This document shows, in pieces, positions 1-11,696 of a stretch of DNA of 64,000 bases. The notes under the pieces are model-generated. The model did no database searches and had not been told where the DNA came from. It saw only the letters and a list, made by a program, of their open reading frames with translations. Source of the DNA: Cryptomeria japonica (Eukaryota > Streptophyta > Pinopsida > Cupressales > Cupressaceae); NCBI RefSeq assembly GCF_030272615.1, contig NC_081405.1:153777113-153841112 (forward strand), in the 5' to 3' direction. Both the position numbers and the translations under genes were made by a program. Numbering within the stretch: the first letter of the stretch is position 1; the number at the start of each line of letters is the position of its first letter.

Positions 1-163
1 TTTCATTATCATATTTTCATGTAGAATTTTAGTACATCAAATATCTCTTACTTTTTTAGGAGTTTAATGTAAATGTTTAGCATTCCAAACTATGCTCCCT
101 CCCTTATAAATTTGTGAGAAATGAAAATATAGCATATTATTTATCTTTTAGTTCTAACTAAAC
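1..163. repeat. Long inverted repeat, left arm, outer part
   Basis: This stretch reads as the reverse complement of about 7105-7262, with shared blocks such as ATGCTCCCTCCCTTA and GAAATGAAAATATAGCATAT. It is the outer part of the left arm of a large inverted repeat. The arm continues beyond the left window edge and is interrupted on its inner side by a LINE at about 164. Confidence 0.8.
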
Positions 164-236
164 TTACAACTTGAGGAGGTGTTAGCTAGAGAGGAAATCT
201 ATTGGAGGCAGAAATCTAGAGAGTTATGGCTTTCAG

Positions 237-2093
237 ATGGTGATAAGAACACAATTTTTTTTTTCTTCAACTAAGATTAAAAGATGTAAGAATAGGATAT
301 CTTGTATTCAGTGTCAAAATGGGAATTTATTGACAGAGCCAAAGGATATTGCTTCAGAGGCAGTTAGGTTTTTTAAGTCATTATTATCTTCGAAAAATGG
401 AAATCTCAGCAATGATATTATATCTAATATTCCTCCTTTAGTATCTTTGGAAGACGATAAGATGTTGATGTCTCCCTTTTCCTTAGAAGAAGTTAAGACT
501 GTTGTCTTTGCCATGAATCCGAATAAAGCTCCAGGACCAGATGGTTTTACTCCTTTATTTTTTCAGAATTATTGGGATTTTGTGGGAAATGATGTTTTAT
601 TGGCTCTCGAGGAAGCTAGGAGAAATAGGTCCATTTTAAAAGAACTTAATACTACAATGATTGTAATTATTCCTAAAAAAGAGGATACTAAGACTTTTGT
701 TGACTTCCGCCCCATTGCTTTATGTAACATGTTGTACAAGATATTTATGAAGGCAATTTCCCTTAGGTTGGCAAAAATTCTACCTAGGATTGTTTCATTA
801 GAGCAAGGTGGTTTTGTTCCTAGAAGGGAGACGATAGAGGGTGCAATTGTAGCACATGAGGTGCTTCATTCTATTTCCACCCAAAGAACACCGGCCATGA
901 TACTTAAACTAGACATGATGAAGGCTTATGATAGAGTAGAGTGGGGGGCTTTATGTGTTGTTCTTGAGAAGTTAGGTTTTTCCATAGCCTGGGTCAAATG
1001 GATTCGTGCATGTATTTCTTCTGCAAGATTCTCAGTTTTAATTAATGGTTCTCCTTATAGTTTTTTCTCTCCCACCAGGGTTTTAAGACAGGGAGATCCC
1101 CTTTCTCCCTTTTTGTTTATTCTCCTAGCTGAAACCTTTAGTTGGGCTATTAGGGCTGCTAAAGTGGGGGGACTTTGGAAAGGTATAAGGATTCATAATA
1201 TTCCCCAAAGTATTTCTCATTGTCTCTTTGCAGATGATACTTTGTTATTTGGACATGCTTTGTTAGTTGAGGCAAAAATGATTAAAGGAATAATACAAAA
1301 TTATGCATCGTTTTCTGGTCAAAAAGTGAATGGTGATAAATCAAAGATTTTCTTCCTTAATACATCACAACTGGTTCAGCATAGGTTGCAATCCTTTTGG
1401 GGATTTGAGACTGGAAATCTTCCATATACTTACCTTGGGATTCCTTTCTTTGTTAAACAGGATAAGATTGGTTTTTGGGATAAGATTATTTCGGTCATTT
1501 CTAAAAGAATTCTCTCATGGAACCATAGATGGTTAACTTTGGCGGGTAAAATTGTTCTCATCAAGTCTGTTTTAAATGTTGTTCCCATATATCTCATGTC
1601 TATTTTGAAGTCTCCAAAAGTAGTTATTGCTAGTTTACAAGATACCCTTAGAGATTTTCTTTGGAACAATAATAAAGATGGCAAGAAAAAATTCCCTTTA
1701 GTTGTGTGGGATAAGGTATGTTTGCCTAAGGAACTTGGGGGAACAGGAATTCAGAATCTAGAGAATCAGAATTTAGCCTTAGGTGCTAAGTTGGTTTGGA
1801 ATTTATATGACAAGCCTAACTCCTTATGGGCACAGATTATGTTTGCCAAATATTTAAATAATGGACTGAGAGAGTACATTTTTAAAGTCTCAAATTTGCC
1901 TTCGGGTTCCACCATTTGGAATTTCCTTTGTAAATGTAGATCAGTTATTTTGCCTCATCTCTCATGGATTGTTCACAATGGTAGAAAGGTCAGATTTTGG
2001 GATGAAGTATGGAATGGATACACACCTTTGGTGAATATTAGGGAATGGTCTCCTCTGATCACTATTCTTTCCTCCCTTTGGGGTATTTTGTAG
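237..2093 (+). pseudogene. LINE reverse transcriptase (inactive fragment)
   Basis: An open stretch of 618 codons encodes the RT of the LINE. Visible motifs in order are APGPDGF near residue 100, FRPIALCN near 157, LDMMKAYDRVEW near 225, RQGDPLSPFLFIL near 285 and the catalytic FADD near 331. The C-terminal thumb/linker region with the LGAKLVWNLYDKP block follows. The first methionine is not the real start: the same protein continues upstream to about 170 in another frame, so one or two bases were lost or gained near 245. The reading frame is lost again near 2080, where the downstream LINE segment continues in another frame. The RT core itself is uninterrupted and keeps its catalytic aspartates. 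Confidence 0.85.
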
Positions 2094-3397
2094 CAGATTA
2101 TTTTGAAATTATGACTAGTGGACCCCTTAAGCTAGCTAGATGGAAGTCGATTGATTTCTTAGATGTTGATCAAAGTATGAAATTAGATTTTGAGAAGATT
2201 TTGGGGGATAGAATTGTATTTCTTTCTGATTTTGAGGATGAACTTGTTTGGACAAAGAATATTTCTGGTAAGTACACTGTTAAAGATGGTTACAACTCTC
2301 TTATGGTTGCTAAAGCTTTGTCATCCTGGCCTTATAAGTTGTTTTGGCATTCGGCTTGTCTTCCTAAAGTTGGAGCCTTTGCTTGGTTGGCAGTTCAGGA
2401 TAGAGTCCTTACAAGTATGAGACTTGATAGGCTTGGTATTACTATTGTTTTCCCTTGTGTCCTTTGTAACAAAAATTTGGAATCTTCTTCACACTTGTTC
2501 CTAAATTGTGATTATGCTTATGAATGTTGGCAGTGGTTGTTTGAGAAGTTAAATATATCCTTTGTTATTGGTAAGGATCTCATTTCCTATTTTAGATCTT
2601 GGCCCTTTATGTTTGCCTCATCTTTTTATGCATGCCTTTGGATCATATCTCCATCTATTGTGATTTGGAATATTTGGCTAGAGCGAAACAATAGGATATT
2701 TAAAAAAACAAGTTCTCCTGTGTCTGAGGTTCTATTAAAAATTGAGTCTTCAATCTCTGAGGTTGCTTTGTCGTTTATTTATAAGAATTTGGACAATCTT
2801 ACTTCTTTTTCGCACTGGGATAGTAGAGTTACTAGAGCTTGGAAGATGTTGTCGGTTTTACCCTCTCATGGTTCAATTTTAAAAAGGAATGATGCAATAG
2901 GTAAGAGATGCTCTGCTAGATGGAAACCTCCTCCGAAGGGGCACTTTAAATTGAATTTTGATGGGGCCTCTCGTGGTAACCCTGGGCCGGCTGGGGTAGG
3001 CATGGTAGTTTATGATCACAATGCAAATTTTATTCGAGCTAAGTGTCATGCTATTGGTTTTAAAACTAACAATTATGCGGAATTTCATGCTTTGTCTTTT
3101 GGATTGGATATGGCAATCTCTTTGGGAATTAAGGACTTAATAATTGAAGGTGATTCTATGGTGATTATTCAATGTGTTATGAAAAAGAAATCAAATTGTT
3201 AGAATTTGCAGTATATGCTTGATCTAATTTTACAAAAATTAGAATTGTTTGAATCTTTTTTGTTATCCCATTGTTACAGAGAAGTTAATAAGATTGCAGA
3301 TTATTTGGCAAATTTAGCCATTGATAGCAATGCTAATCAGCGAGAGGTGGGTTTTGAGGAAATTCCTACTAGGGTATGGGAAGGTTTGCAACAATAG
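2045..3397 (+). pseudogene. LINE zf-RVT and RNase H region (inactive fragment)
   Basis: This continues the LINE polyprotein after a frameshift. The zf-RVT-like segment has LPKVGAFAWLAVQDRVLT followed by CVLCNKNLESSSHLFLNC at about 2340-2530. An RNase H domain follows at about 2940-3350 with the catalytic acidic residues in LNFDGASRGNPGP, YAEFHAL, EGDS and IADYLANLA. An in-frame TAG at 3200-3202, in the context AATTGT-TAG-AATTTGCAG, splits the RNase H; a CAG-to-TAG change would explain it. The full set of RNase H residues suggests recent loss of function. The start at 2045 has no biological meaning. Confidence 0.8.
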
Positions 3398-3884
3398 TTA
3401 TGTGATTTTATTGAGTAATGTTGATGTAAAATTTTATGATGATAATTATTCCTGCTTTCCCCTTTCACTTCAAGTATTCATGTTCGTTGTCTAGAGGAGT
3501 GTTTGAGCTCATGGTATTTGATACAATAGTGTTTTTCCAAAGGTTTTTTGATACTTTATTTTTTGGCAGGAAGGTTTTTGGCTCATGGGATTTGGCACAG
3601 GGCTTTGGAAAATTTTGTCTTCTTCCATTGAAAGAAACTGTGGAGTCTACATTTGAAAATTATATGGGCTCTATGTAAAACTGATATTATATGTGTTGTG
3701 ACCGCATTTTGTATGTGGTTTTGCACGGGGTGTATAAACTGATCTGCTAGATACTATAGGTTTATTTTATGAGCTGTGACCAGAGGTTTTCTTCTCAGGG
3801 TTCTTTCCTTTGGTATGCTCTTTGAATCCTATGTAAAAAATAAAATAAAAAAATATTAATAAAAAAGTTTAGTGGAATAATCCA
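3398..3884 (+). other. LINE 3' untranslated region and A-rich tail
   Basis: No coding region is visible. The stretch is T-rich, ends in TATGTAAAAAATAAAATAAA near 3840, and then passes into the resumed inverted-repeat arm. This fits the 3' UTR and tail of the LINE. Confidence 0.6.
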
Positions 3885-4193
3885 CTTTTATTGGAAAAAA
3901 AAATTACAGAAATATAAAAAAAATATATTATTGAAAGTTTAATCAAATATTTGAAATTTTTCTATACTAGATATAAACCTTTTTTATTAATATAGCAAGG
4001 ACTTACAAAAAATCACCAAGAGTCTTGAAGTGACATCAAAGACACAATAAAGGCACCTCAAAATGTCTTTGTAACATGATATTGTATTGAGCACAAAATT
4101 GGCATTGTCAGTTATTGGCAAACCGGTCAAATTGCACTAATGTTGGATTGTATTGTTTGCTTTCTTAAGAAGGTTTGGTTTACTAACATGTAT
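3885..4193. repeat. Long inverted repeat, left arm, inner part
   Basis: After the LINE, this stretch again matches the reverse complement of about 6727-7020. Shared blocks include CTATACTAGATATAAACC, TTGTGCTCAA/TTGAGCACAA with GGCATTGTCAGTTATTGGCAAAC, and GTTTGCTTTCTTA. Similarity stops near 4193 on the left and near 6727 on the right. Confidence 0.8.
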
Positions 4194-6726
4194 ATTATTT
4201 ATGGCCCACAAAGTTCCAAGGTCGTATGGCTTCAACTTTCTTACTTCTAAACATAAAACTAAACCAAATCTAATGTCAACGCATATTGTGCTTTCCAAAC
4301 TGAATGATTGCTTTGAATCCTTAATAAGGATTTCAATGTTCTCCCAACTGATAGCCTATAGGTGGTGGCCGAATTTAATAGTAATATGCAAGTCACTTCC
4401 CAAATTTGTCAAAATTATATGCTTTAATATTATAAAGGTTTCAAATTGCAAACTTAAAGTTCAATCCTTGTAGTTGAATTAAAACATGCTTCCATTATAA
4501 AGTGCATCCGGTTCTATAATTTAACCATGAATATTGATTTAATTGGAATGAATTCAAAGGCATCAATTTCCTCATTCAATTGGTCAGGATAGGAACATTC
4601 ATTTATATAAGATGGCTGGATAGTACCTTTTTATTGAATGTCCCTTTGGTTGGGCTTAATTTTCAAGTAAACATAATATAAGATACTAATGTTGGCTACC
4701 CTGTTGTGGTTTGATGCATTTTTGTGGGCATTACAGTTGCCATGTTTAGAGCCTGAAGATGAAAACTTATGTTTATATTTTGAATCTTCTGAAAGAAAGC
4801 AATAGTAACCAACACAAAACCCTTATCCTAGATTAGCCATAGAAAATTCCAAGGTCATCTCTAATCCTCCTCTAAACTACTTTTTCACATAATGATAAAA
4901 GTTATCCAAAGATTTAACTACATACTTATCCTTAACCAAATATTTGATAACATGATTTAAGCTTGCCTTTTTTTTTTAGTAATGGGACAAAGTTGAATCA
5001 CTTTTGACTAGAGTTATGAACCAGTGAGACCACACTTTTTAGGGGCCTTATCCTCATATTTGATCGACAATAACACCCTTATATTTCCTTGTGTTGTCTT
5101 GTCTTTCACACCCAGAATTCACCTTATCTCTTCATTGCATGTGTGTGGGACACATGGGCCTCAACCAGACTTGAACACAAGACCTCCCATGTAGGAGGCT
5201 CGCAACTAACTATTGCATTGTGGGGTAGTCCCCATGCTTTAAGCTTGCCTTTTATAAGTATGTATATATTAATATTGTTGCAATGGTTGTCACAAATTTT
5301 AAGATGAAAATATTTTCTACTATCAGTTTTAAATGGTCTGAATTTGATTTTCACCAACAATTGAACATAGAGATTGACATAATCCTAAATCTGACACACA
5401 GAACAACAATTTTTCTCAAATGACAAAACAAGAAATTCTTTAAATTCGAGTTTAGAGTAATTGTTTGTGTATATAGTTCATAAAATTAGAACATTAAATC
5501 TATATACATTTATTCTATTATCCATGAAACTTTTTTTATGAAGACCATAAGACAAATTACATGATCATAACTGAATACTTTAGAAAGTGTCACTCTTAGC
5601 TCATTATAATTATAATAGATACAAATTGTTTTCTTTTAAGAGGCTACTATTGGGAAGCCTTGGAAATAGTTCCAAAGCTTTACTATTGACCTAAGACACA
5701 CATTTTTATTGAGCTAGGTTTAAGAAGCATTGTTGCCACTAAAAAAGAGGGGAATCTTCATAATATTATCACTATTAGACACATACTTTTTTTATTGAGC
5801 AAGTGATGCTACTAGCATTGAGAAAAATGAGTATCTTAAACCCTATGCTTGTCAATCAAATAAATACTTTCCTCGTTCATTTTCCCCATTTTTGCACTGC
5901 ATTGACAGGTGGTCGCATCCAAAGATTGTGTTCAAAGAAGTGAAGAATTGGAACTGCTGTGAACCCCATCTTGACATTCTTTTGAAACATTGGCCTCCAT
6001 GAATGAGTCTTTCTGAAGCTTAGTTTCCAAAAAAATAGCTTGAGAGGAGGTAAGCTCCATCTTAGAATCCATAGACCTCTTTGACATCATAGCATGTTGT
6101 GTTGCAACTATTATACCGTACTTACCACATATATCATTAGAATCCCCTATTGAAGTAGATTCACTATCTTGAGAGGACTAGGTTAATTTCCTCAAGGAAT
6201 ACTTGGATGCTTGACCAAACAATACTTGATGACCCTACAATAGCATTCACTTGATCAGTTAGAAAATGAGAATTTTGAAAGGAATTAAGGGATAATTTGA
6301 GATATTAAAATATTACTTTTTTAGTGAATAGTCTCTACATTATTTATGCAAAAAAGTATAGATATATTTCATCCAAAAAAGATCTAACATCCACAATTTG
6401 ACAATCTTGGTCGCTTCCCTGTCTACCAATTGTCAAGATCTGATTCTTATGACCTTGCCAACCTATTGCCACTTTATTTGATTGTGATGCGAAGTTTGTA
6501 ATCTTCATTCTAATTTTTTCCATGTAGGTGAGCAAGATGTCACGTAATGCATGTGTATGGGTGTCCAATTGGTTGACAAAGTACCACTATCGTCTTTCCT
6601 TCAATGTCATCCTTCGTATAGAGGAATTAAGTGTCCGCTATTGGTTGAGAGAAAAAATAGTCAATAGAATTGACAAAAATGGACCAAAGAATATTCAAAC
6701 AAAATTTGATAATTATGCTTTACATA
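4194..6726. other. Spacer of the long inverted repeat, no gene seen
   Basis: About 2.5 kb lies between the two arms. Apart from the SINE at 4972-5237 I see no credible coding region. The longest reading frames are short and have no recognisable domain. There is no visible transposase, so if the inverted repeat is a transposon it is non-autonomous. Confidence 0.5.
4972..5237 (-). mobile_element. tRNA-derived SINE with target duplication
   Basis: The stretch is flanked by the direct repeat TTTAAGCTTGCCTTTT, at about 4956-4971 and at 5238-5253. On the minus strand the element starts near 5237. It has an A-box-like TAGTTAGTTGCGAG and a B-box-like GTGTTCAAGTCT some 30 nt further on, and ends in a run of A (the T-run at 4968-4977 on the + strand). 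A tRNA-like head, an A tail and a 16-bp target duplication together identify a SINE mobilised by a LINE. It lies in the spacer of the long inverted repeat. Confidence 0.75.
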
Positions 6727-7262
6727 TGTTAGTAAACCAAACCCTCCTAAGAAAGCAAACAATACAATCCAGCATCAGTGCAGTCTGATCAGTTTGCCAA
6801 TAACTGACAATGCCAATTTTGTGCTCAATCTAGTATCAGTGTACTCTGACATGTTACAATGCCATTTTGAGGTGCCTTTATTGTCTCTAGTGTCACTACA
6901 AGACTGTTGGTGACTTTTCCTAAGTCCTTGCCATATTAATAAAAAAAGGTTTATATCTAGTATAGAAAAATTTCAAAAATTTGATTGAACTCTCAATAAT
7001 ATATTTTTTAATATTTTTTTAATTTTAAATATCTTTTCTTTTTTAATTTTTCAATGATTTATATTTTGCAAGATATTACTAACTCTCATATGAGAATTTT
7101 GTCAGATCTAGAAGATAAATAATATGCTATATTTTCATTTCTCACAAATTTTTAAGGGAGGGAGCATAATTTGCAATGTGAAGTTTTACATTTACATTAA
7201 ACCCCTAAAAAGTACGAGATATTTGATAACTGAAAATCTACATGAAAATATGATAATGAAAT
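6727..7262. repeat. Long inverted repeat, right arm
   Basis: This is the reverse complement, with scattered differences and small indels, of 3885-4193 followed by 1-163. About 60 bp present here (near 7030-7100) is missing or unrecognisable on the left, where the LINE inserted. The true outer end of the arm cannot be placed because its partner lies outside the window. Confidence 0.8.
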
Positions 7263-8196
7263 TATATGCAATTTACAATGACTACCTAACAAAAACACAA
7301 AACTCAACATAGCATGATATGATAAAATATTGAATTCGAAGATGGTATCCATCTCAAATAGTAAAAAAATGAAACTGGAAAGACACAAGTATTATTATGT
7401 GTACCTGGATGATTGTTGCACTGATAACTCAAGAGGTCAAATGTCATTGCCAATCTTCGTTTAGATGTTTTCTCCCTTTAAACTACACACTAAAATTTAT
7501 GGCAATTAAAAAAATTTATATCACAAATTTAGATACAAATCAGATTTAAAATTTTGAGAAAGAATTGTAAAATTTTATAATCTACAAATTGAGATTATAT
7601 AGATTTATGTGACTAGTCAATTTCTCAATACCATGAGCTTTGAGACCTTTACCTTGTTGGATGTATCTAGAAGGTAACTATAGGTCAACAATGACAATTA
7701 AAAAAAAAACCTATCTAAACAACTCAGTATGAAGTTCATGAGATTTCTCAAGGGACAATCACAAATTAGTTATCACAGGACCACTTGAAGAATGGTTTCT
7801 CGCTACTTTTAAGTTTAATTATTCAATCAGATTCACAGTGCATCAGGGCATGCCATCATTTAGGTTTTTACATGCACACTATGAGATATCTACATTATAT
7901 GCCATGAAGTCCAACTTACAATCAAATTTCAGGCTCTTCTTCATGATATTGAAAATGAAGATATATTACCAGTGCATAAATGGTTAACAAAGTTAAAAAA
8001 ATCTAAAATTTTTGAAAAAGTTCTATTTACACATTGTATATATGATTAAATTCAATGCTTATAATATAGTATAGATGTTGTTTGACAGTTATTACTACTA
8101 CATGAATGATTAACCAAATATTTTTTTTCCTTTTTTAAAATATCATTTTGATAAATGATTCCAAAATTTTAAATTGCATAATATTTTACAAATGTT
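7263..8196. other. AT-rich intergenic DNA, nothing recognised
   Basis: No gene-like reading frame, no clear repeat and no RNA gene were found here. It may still contain the outer end of the long inverted repeat. Confidence 0.4.
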
Positions 8197-8204
8197 GTTA
8201 TCAG

Positions 8205-8993
8205 CAGTGTTCCACGGTCATTGGGGACGTGGGGATGCATTTCTGAGATGGGGGGACCAAGGGCCTAAGTTTGGGGGGGGGGGGGGGGGGGGGTGATGAT
8301 ATAGTTATACATATACATATAGTACTTGAAAAACTAGTTTTCAAAAGATGTATGACAATATTACAATATAAGAATTACATTTCAAATGAGACTATAGGAA
8401 ATCTTAAATACTAAATCTAAATACCAAGATTTCTTCAATGCTAATTGTGTTATTATATGGAGCCTAATTAGACTCGGAGTTTAAATTTTCCCTACTTCTA
8501 TCGGTGCGGTTTCCCCCTATATTTTTCAACGGGGGTTTGGGGGCAACGCCCCAAAGTTGGGGTCAAGGGGTAGCACCCCTTGAGCGTTCCCTGTCGCAAT
8601 ACAGGGCAGGGTCGAGGGGCAACGCCCCACGAGGCCAAAAATACTTTTATTATTTTCTAAAGGCGTCAAGTGTTATTTTTCTATTTCCCCACGTCCAATT
8701 AGGGTTACCCCTTAACCCCCCCGAAAAATCACATGTTTTTTAAAAACTGCTTTTTTGGTTAGCTTTGACGTGGGAATGCAGGAGACACCTGGGCATCTCC
8801 CCCTCCCTCGAGAGACATCTAGGCGTCTCTCGAGAGACATGGAGATGCCTAGACGTCTCCACGTCCCGGGGGCGCTTGGGTGGCGGTGGCAGGACAACGG
8901 GGGACGATGGGTCCCCGTCCCCTCGTCCTCGAGACGTTTCTGACGGGGGGACACACCCAAAAAGGGGGGGGGACACGTCCCCGTGGAACACTA
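8205..8993. mobile_element. Non-autonomous hAT element (GC-rich)
   Basis: This 789-bp element has 13-bp terminal inverted repeats, CAGTGTTCCACGG at the left and CCGTGGAACACTA at the right. It is flanked by an identical 8-bp duplication GTTATCAG at 8197-8204 and 8994-9001. An 8-bp target duplication and a YAGTGTT terminus are hallmarks of the hAT superfamily. The interior has no transposase. It is far more GC-rich than its surroundings, with a run of 21 G at 8273-8293 and repeated ACGTCTC/GAGACGT and TCGAGAGACAT motifs at 8800-8870. It would depend on a hAT transposase supplied elsewhere. Confidence 0.88.
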
Positions 8994-9001
8994 GTTATCA
9001 G

Positions 9002-10010
9002 AGCTCTAAAAGTATGATATTGTCTTTATCTCATATTGATTATCAATAATTCAAATTTAACCAAAATTAAATTAAAAACATCATCTATCATTGAATTTAT
9101 TTGCACCTCATACTTTATCATTAAATATATAAATATTGCATATTTTCAAACTTGATATCTCTCGACATACTTTACTTAGGTTTTTTAAAATATAGGTATG
9201 CTAGTTTTATTTAAATGGTGTGAATCAAATTCCTCTACATTTTATTACTTATATTTTCAAACATATTTTTTTAATTAAAATTTATATATATTTATATGAA
9301 AAAAACACTTACAAGATTATCAATAAAAAACTAAAATAGTCATTTATTTTCTAAATATAAAGAAATCTTTAAAAAGTCTATAAATCTATCATTGCTCTTA
9401 TAACATCAATTTTAAATTTTTTTCATTCAATCATATTGTAGATAAATAAAAACTAGTTTAAAAATATAAATCTTAACTTTATAAAAATCAATTTTTTTAA
9501 AAAATAATAATAATAATCACTTTTAATTGGTGCCAAAAATCGATTAATTAGACTTAAGTGAAAGCAATAGTATTGCCTAAGACAAATACTAATAAATTAA
9601 AAAAAAGAAGCAAATTATCCTAATAAAAAAATAGTAATAAAATAATTTTTTAATTCAAAATATAATTATTAAATACAATAATTAGAATTTTAATAAGACA
9701 AATAATTATAATTTAATTGATTTTAATAATTTTTATTTATTATTTATGATTTCATAAAAAATACATAAATACTTAAAATAAATTTTAAACTTAATGGAAA
9801 ATTAAAAAATTATAATAAAGTTAATTTTTTTTTTTAAAAATTCATTTATGAAACTTTAAAAAATAAGATAAAAATAATATTAAAGATATTCTTATGAAAT
9901 AAGAAGATAATAAAAATAAATTTATCCTTTTATGCGTTTTTTAATTGATACTATTAAAATATATATTTTATTGTTTTTATCATAAATTTTTTTTTATTTT
10001 TTATTTTCTT
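9002..10010. other. Extremely AT-rich stretch, no gene seen
   Basis: About 1 kb is made largely of A and T runs (for example poly-T near 9985-10015) without open frames or recognisable repeats. It may act as a matrix-attachment-like or simply degenerate region. The sequence alone does not decide. Confidence 0.4.
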
Positions 10011-10275
10011 TTTTTGTTTGGATGGAGGTCCAAACCTGCGAGTATGACAGTCGAGCAAGGGCATGAAGCCCGTGCGTTGCCAGCCTAGCGAGGGCCTTCA
10101 CAAAATAATTTTTGTCACCCGATACGGGGGCACGAGTCAATAGGTTGAACCTCTTCGGCTAAGAGCCAAGGACTGAGGGGTATCCATTCTGCCAAATTTG
10201 CCCGGAGCACGATCCCGGCCTCATCCCTTATGATGTCGGAGCCTTGCACTACTTGATCCGAAAGATTTTTTTTTG
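10011..10275 (-). repeat. GC-rich dispersed-repeat block, possible SINE
   Basis: A sharply bounded 250-bp GC-rich block sits in AT-rich DNA, with poly-T on both sides. On the minus strand it has a possible A-box TAGTGCAAGGC and a B-box-like GGGATCGTGCTCC about 40 nt later, and the T-run at 9985-10017 would be its A tail. No target duplication was found, so a SINE is a guess. A fragment of another high-copy repeat is possible. Confidence 0.35.
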
Positions 10276-11522
10276 AATTAATATAAATATAAACATATGG
10301 TTAAGATTAATTCTATTGTCTTGTATGCTTGTCCTCAATTTTGAACCATCAATTATAAAAAGTAGGCTGTCCATTTCATATAAGAACCTTCTACATTAAC
10401 ATAAAATTTTCATCCTTATCCAGTGTCCAACAAACAATCATCATTACATATTTACAATGTCGGAAACAATATAAACCATGACATCCATGACTAGATGCTA
10501 CACAACTGAAATTTTGACTTTCCATCAATTAAGATGGTTCACAACTTTTTCTCTATACCATCATCTCAAATGAATAACAATAAAAAGTCAAATTAATGAT
10601 ACTATATCATAGAGAAAGTACCTATACATAGAGCCTAGAGTCAACCTTAATAGTTAACTAGGACACTTTTTTCTCTTGCTTTATACACAGTAAACGAAAA
10701 TCTAGTGATTTGCTCATGACATCTGACACATAACAGGGAGTATTGTGGCTTGAAGACATCATCTTATATTGGTAATCTAAGAGTTTTATAAGATCGAAAT
10801 ATGTCAGGCCTTGAAGAATATTTTGCATGTGTCACTGTTTTACGATGGTGACAAGATTGACCTCTTTGTACTATGCATTTTGTCCACGTCTGTTACAAAT
10901 CTCAATCGATGTAGCTAACATAAATTAATGTATTGAAAACCAAAAACGTATTTTTTATTTATCCATTTAAAAAAAATCTGTGGTTACCATATTCTCCTAG
11001 ACGTCCTTTGGAAAATGATATTTTTGGCTTACGTGATTGATTTTATTGGATCCTCTGGAGATCTCAAGAAAGCTGTTATATATAATTTTCCTGGTTTTTA
11101 TGTTTACATATTTTCCTATTGATTATATCGTACTAAATAATAGAATTGAATAATCTAAGTTGCATGAATAAAGAACATGCCGTCTAATTGCAGTTGCAAA
11201 TTTAGTGGACCATTCTATAATTAGATCAAAAACGAGCTTGAAAGGTGGTCAATAAACGCACGTTAAAAAAACTCTCGTTTAAAACCCATATCCACATGCA
11301 ATCAATTATTTTTTAAGATTGAACAACGCAGAAAAATTGAATGCAAGTCTGTGCAATTCGGCAAGATGAGGTCACGGATTGAGAATATTCTCCACAATGC
11401 CCCTCTTTTGGTGGATCTTTAATCTGCAGAGCATATTTACACAGATGCTGTTGAATAGCTTTTACTTATACCCACAGGAGGATATAGATTGAAGAAGTTG
11501 AATCCTTGGGTTTCATTGCAAA
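10276..11522 (+). other. Upstream region and 5' flank of the PAP gene
   Basis: No coding region was recognised. The last 250 bp before the ATG should hold the promoter and 5' UTR. A P1BS-like site is at 11383-11390, and TATA-like AT-rich tracts occur at about 11430 (CATATTTACA) and 11463 (TTACTTATAC). Which one is used cannot be told. Confidence 0.4.
11383..11390. promoter_or_regulatory. P1BS-like PHR1 binding site
   Basis: GAATATTC matches the P1BS consensus GNATATNC bound by PHR1-type MYB factors of the phosphate-starvation response. It lies 133-140 bp upstream of the PAP start codon, a position expected for a functional promoter element. Many secreted plant PAPs are induced by phosphate limitation. 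A single 8-bp palindrome can occur by chance in AT-rich DNA, so regulation remains an inference. Confidence 0.45.
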
Positions 11523-11696
11523 ATGGAAGCACCATTGAATCACCTTTTGTTTTTGTTGGTTTTGATGCTATTCAGTGGTATACCATGTTTTGGTGGAATA
11601 ACCAGCAAGTATGTGAGAAAAACTGAAGCATCTATGGACATGCCCATGGATAGTGATGTTTTTAGGATTCCAGAAGGTTATAATGCCCCTCAACAG
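11523..11696 (+). CDS. PAP: PAP exon 1
   Basis: It encodes residues 1-58, beginning with the signal peptide ([18 protein letters not shown] core) and ending at NAPQQ. The donor is CAG|GTAATT, phase 0. This is the first ATG of the frame and gives the signal peptide expected for the family, which supports this start. Confidence 0.93.

Larger units (their letters stand above)
164..3840 (+). mobile_element. LINE (non-LTR retrotransposon), 5'-truncated
   Basis: This is a plant L1-type LINE that copies itself by target-primed reverse transcription. Coding similarity starts near 170 with a segment reading REEIYWRQKSRELWL and runs through reverse transcriptase, a zf-RVT region and RNase H to about 3390. 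A 3' UTR and an A-rich tail follow near 3830-3860. The upstream AP endonuclease domain is absent, so the copy is 5'-truncated. It sits inside the left arm of a long inverted repeat, so it inserted after that repeat formed. Frameshifts near 245 and 2080 and a TAG at 3200 make it inactive. I could not fix an exact target duplication. Confidence 0.85.

Noticed and set aside
5124-5360. Open frame over the SINE
   Set aside because: It is a chance frame through a tRNA-like head, with no known domain.
8504-9049. Overlapping open frames on both strands at 8.5-9.05 kb
   Set aside because: They arise from the GC-rich interior of the hAT element; the predicted proteins are low-complexity and have no domain.
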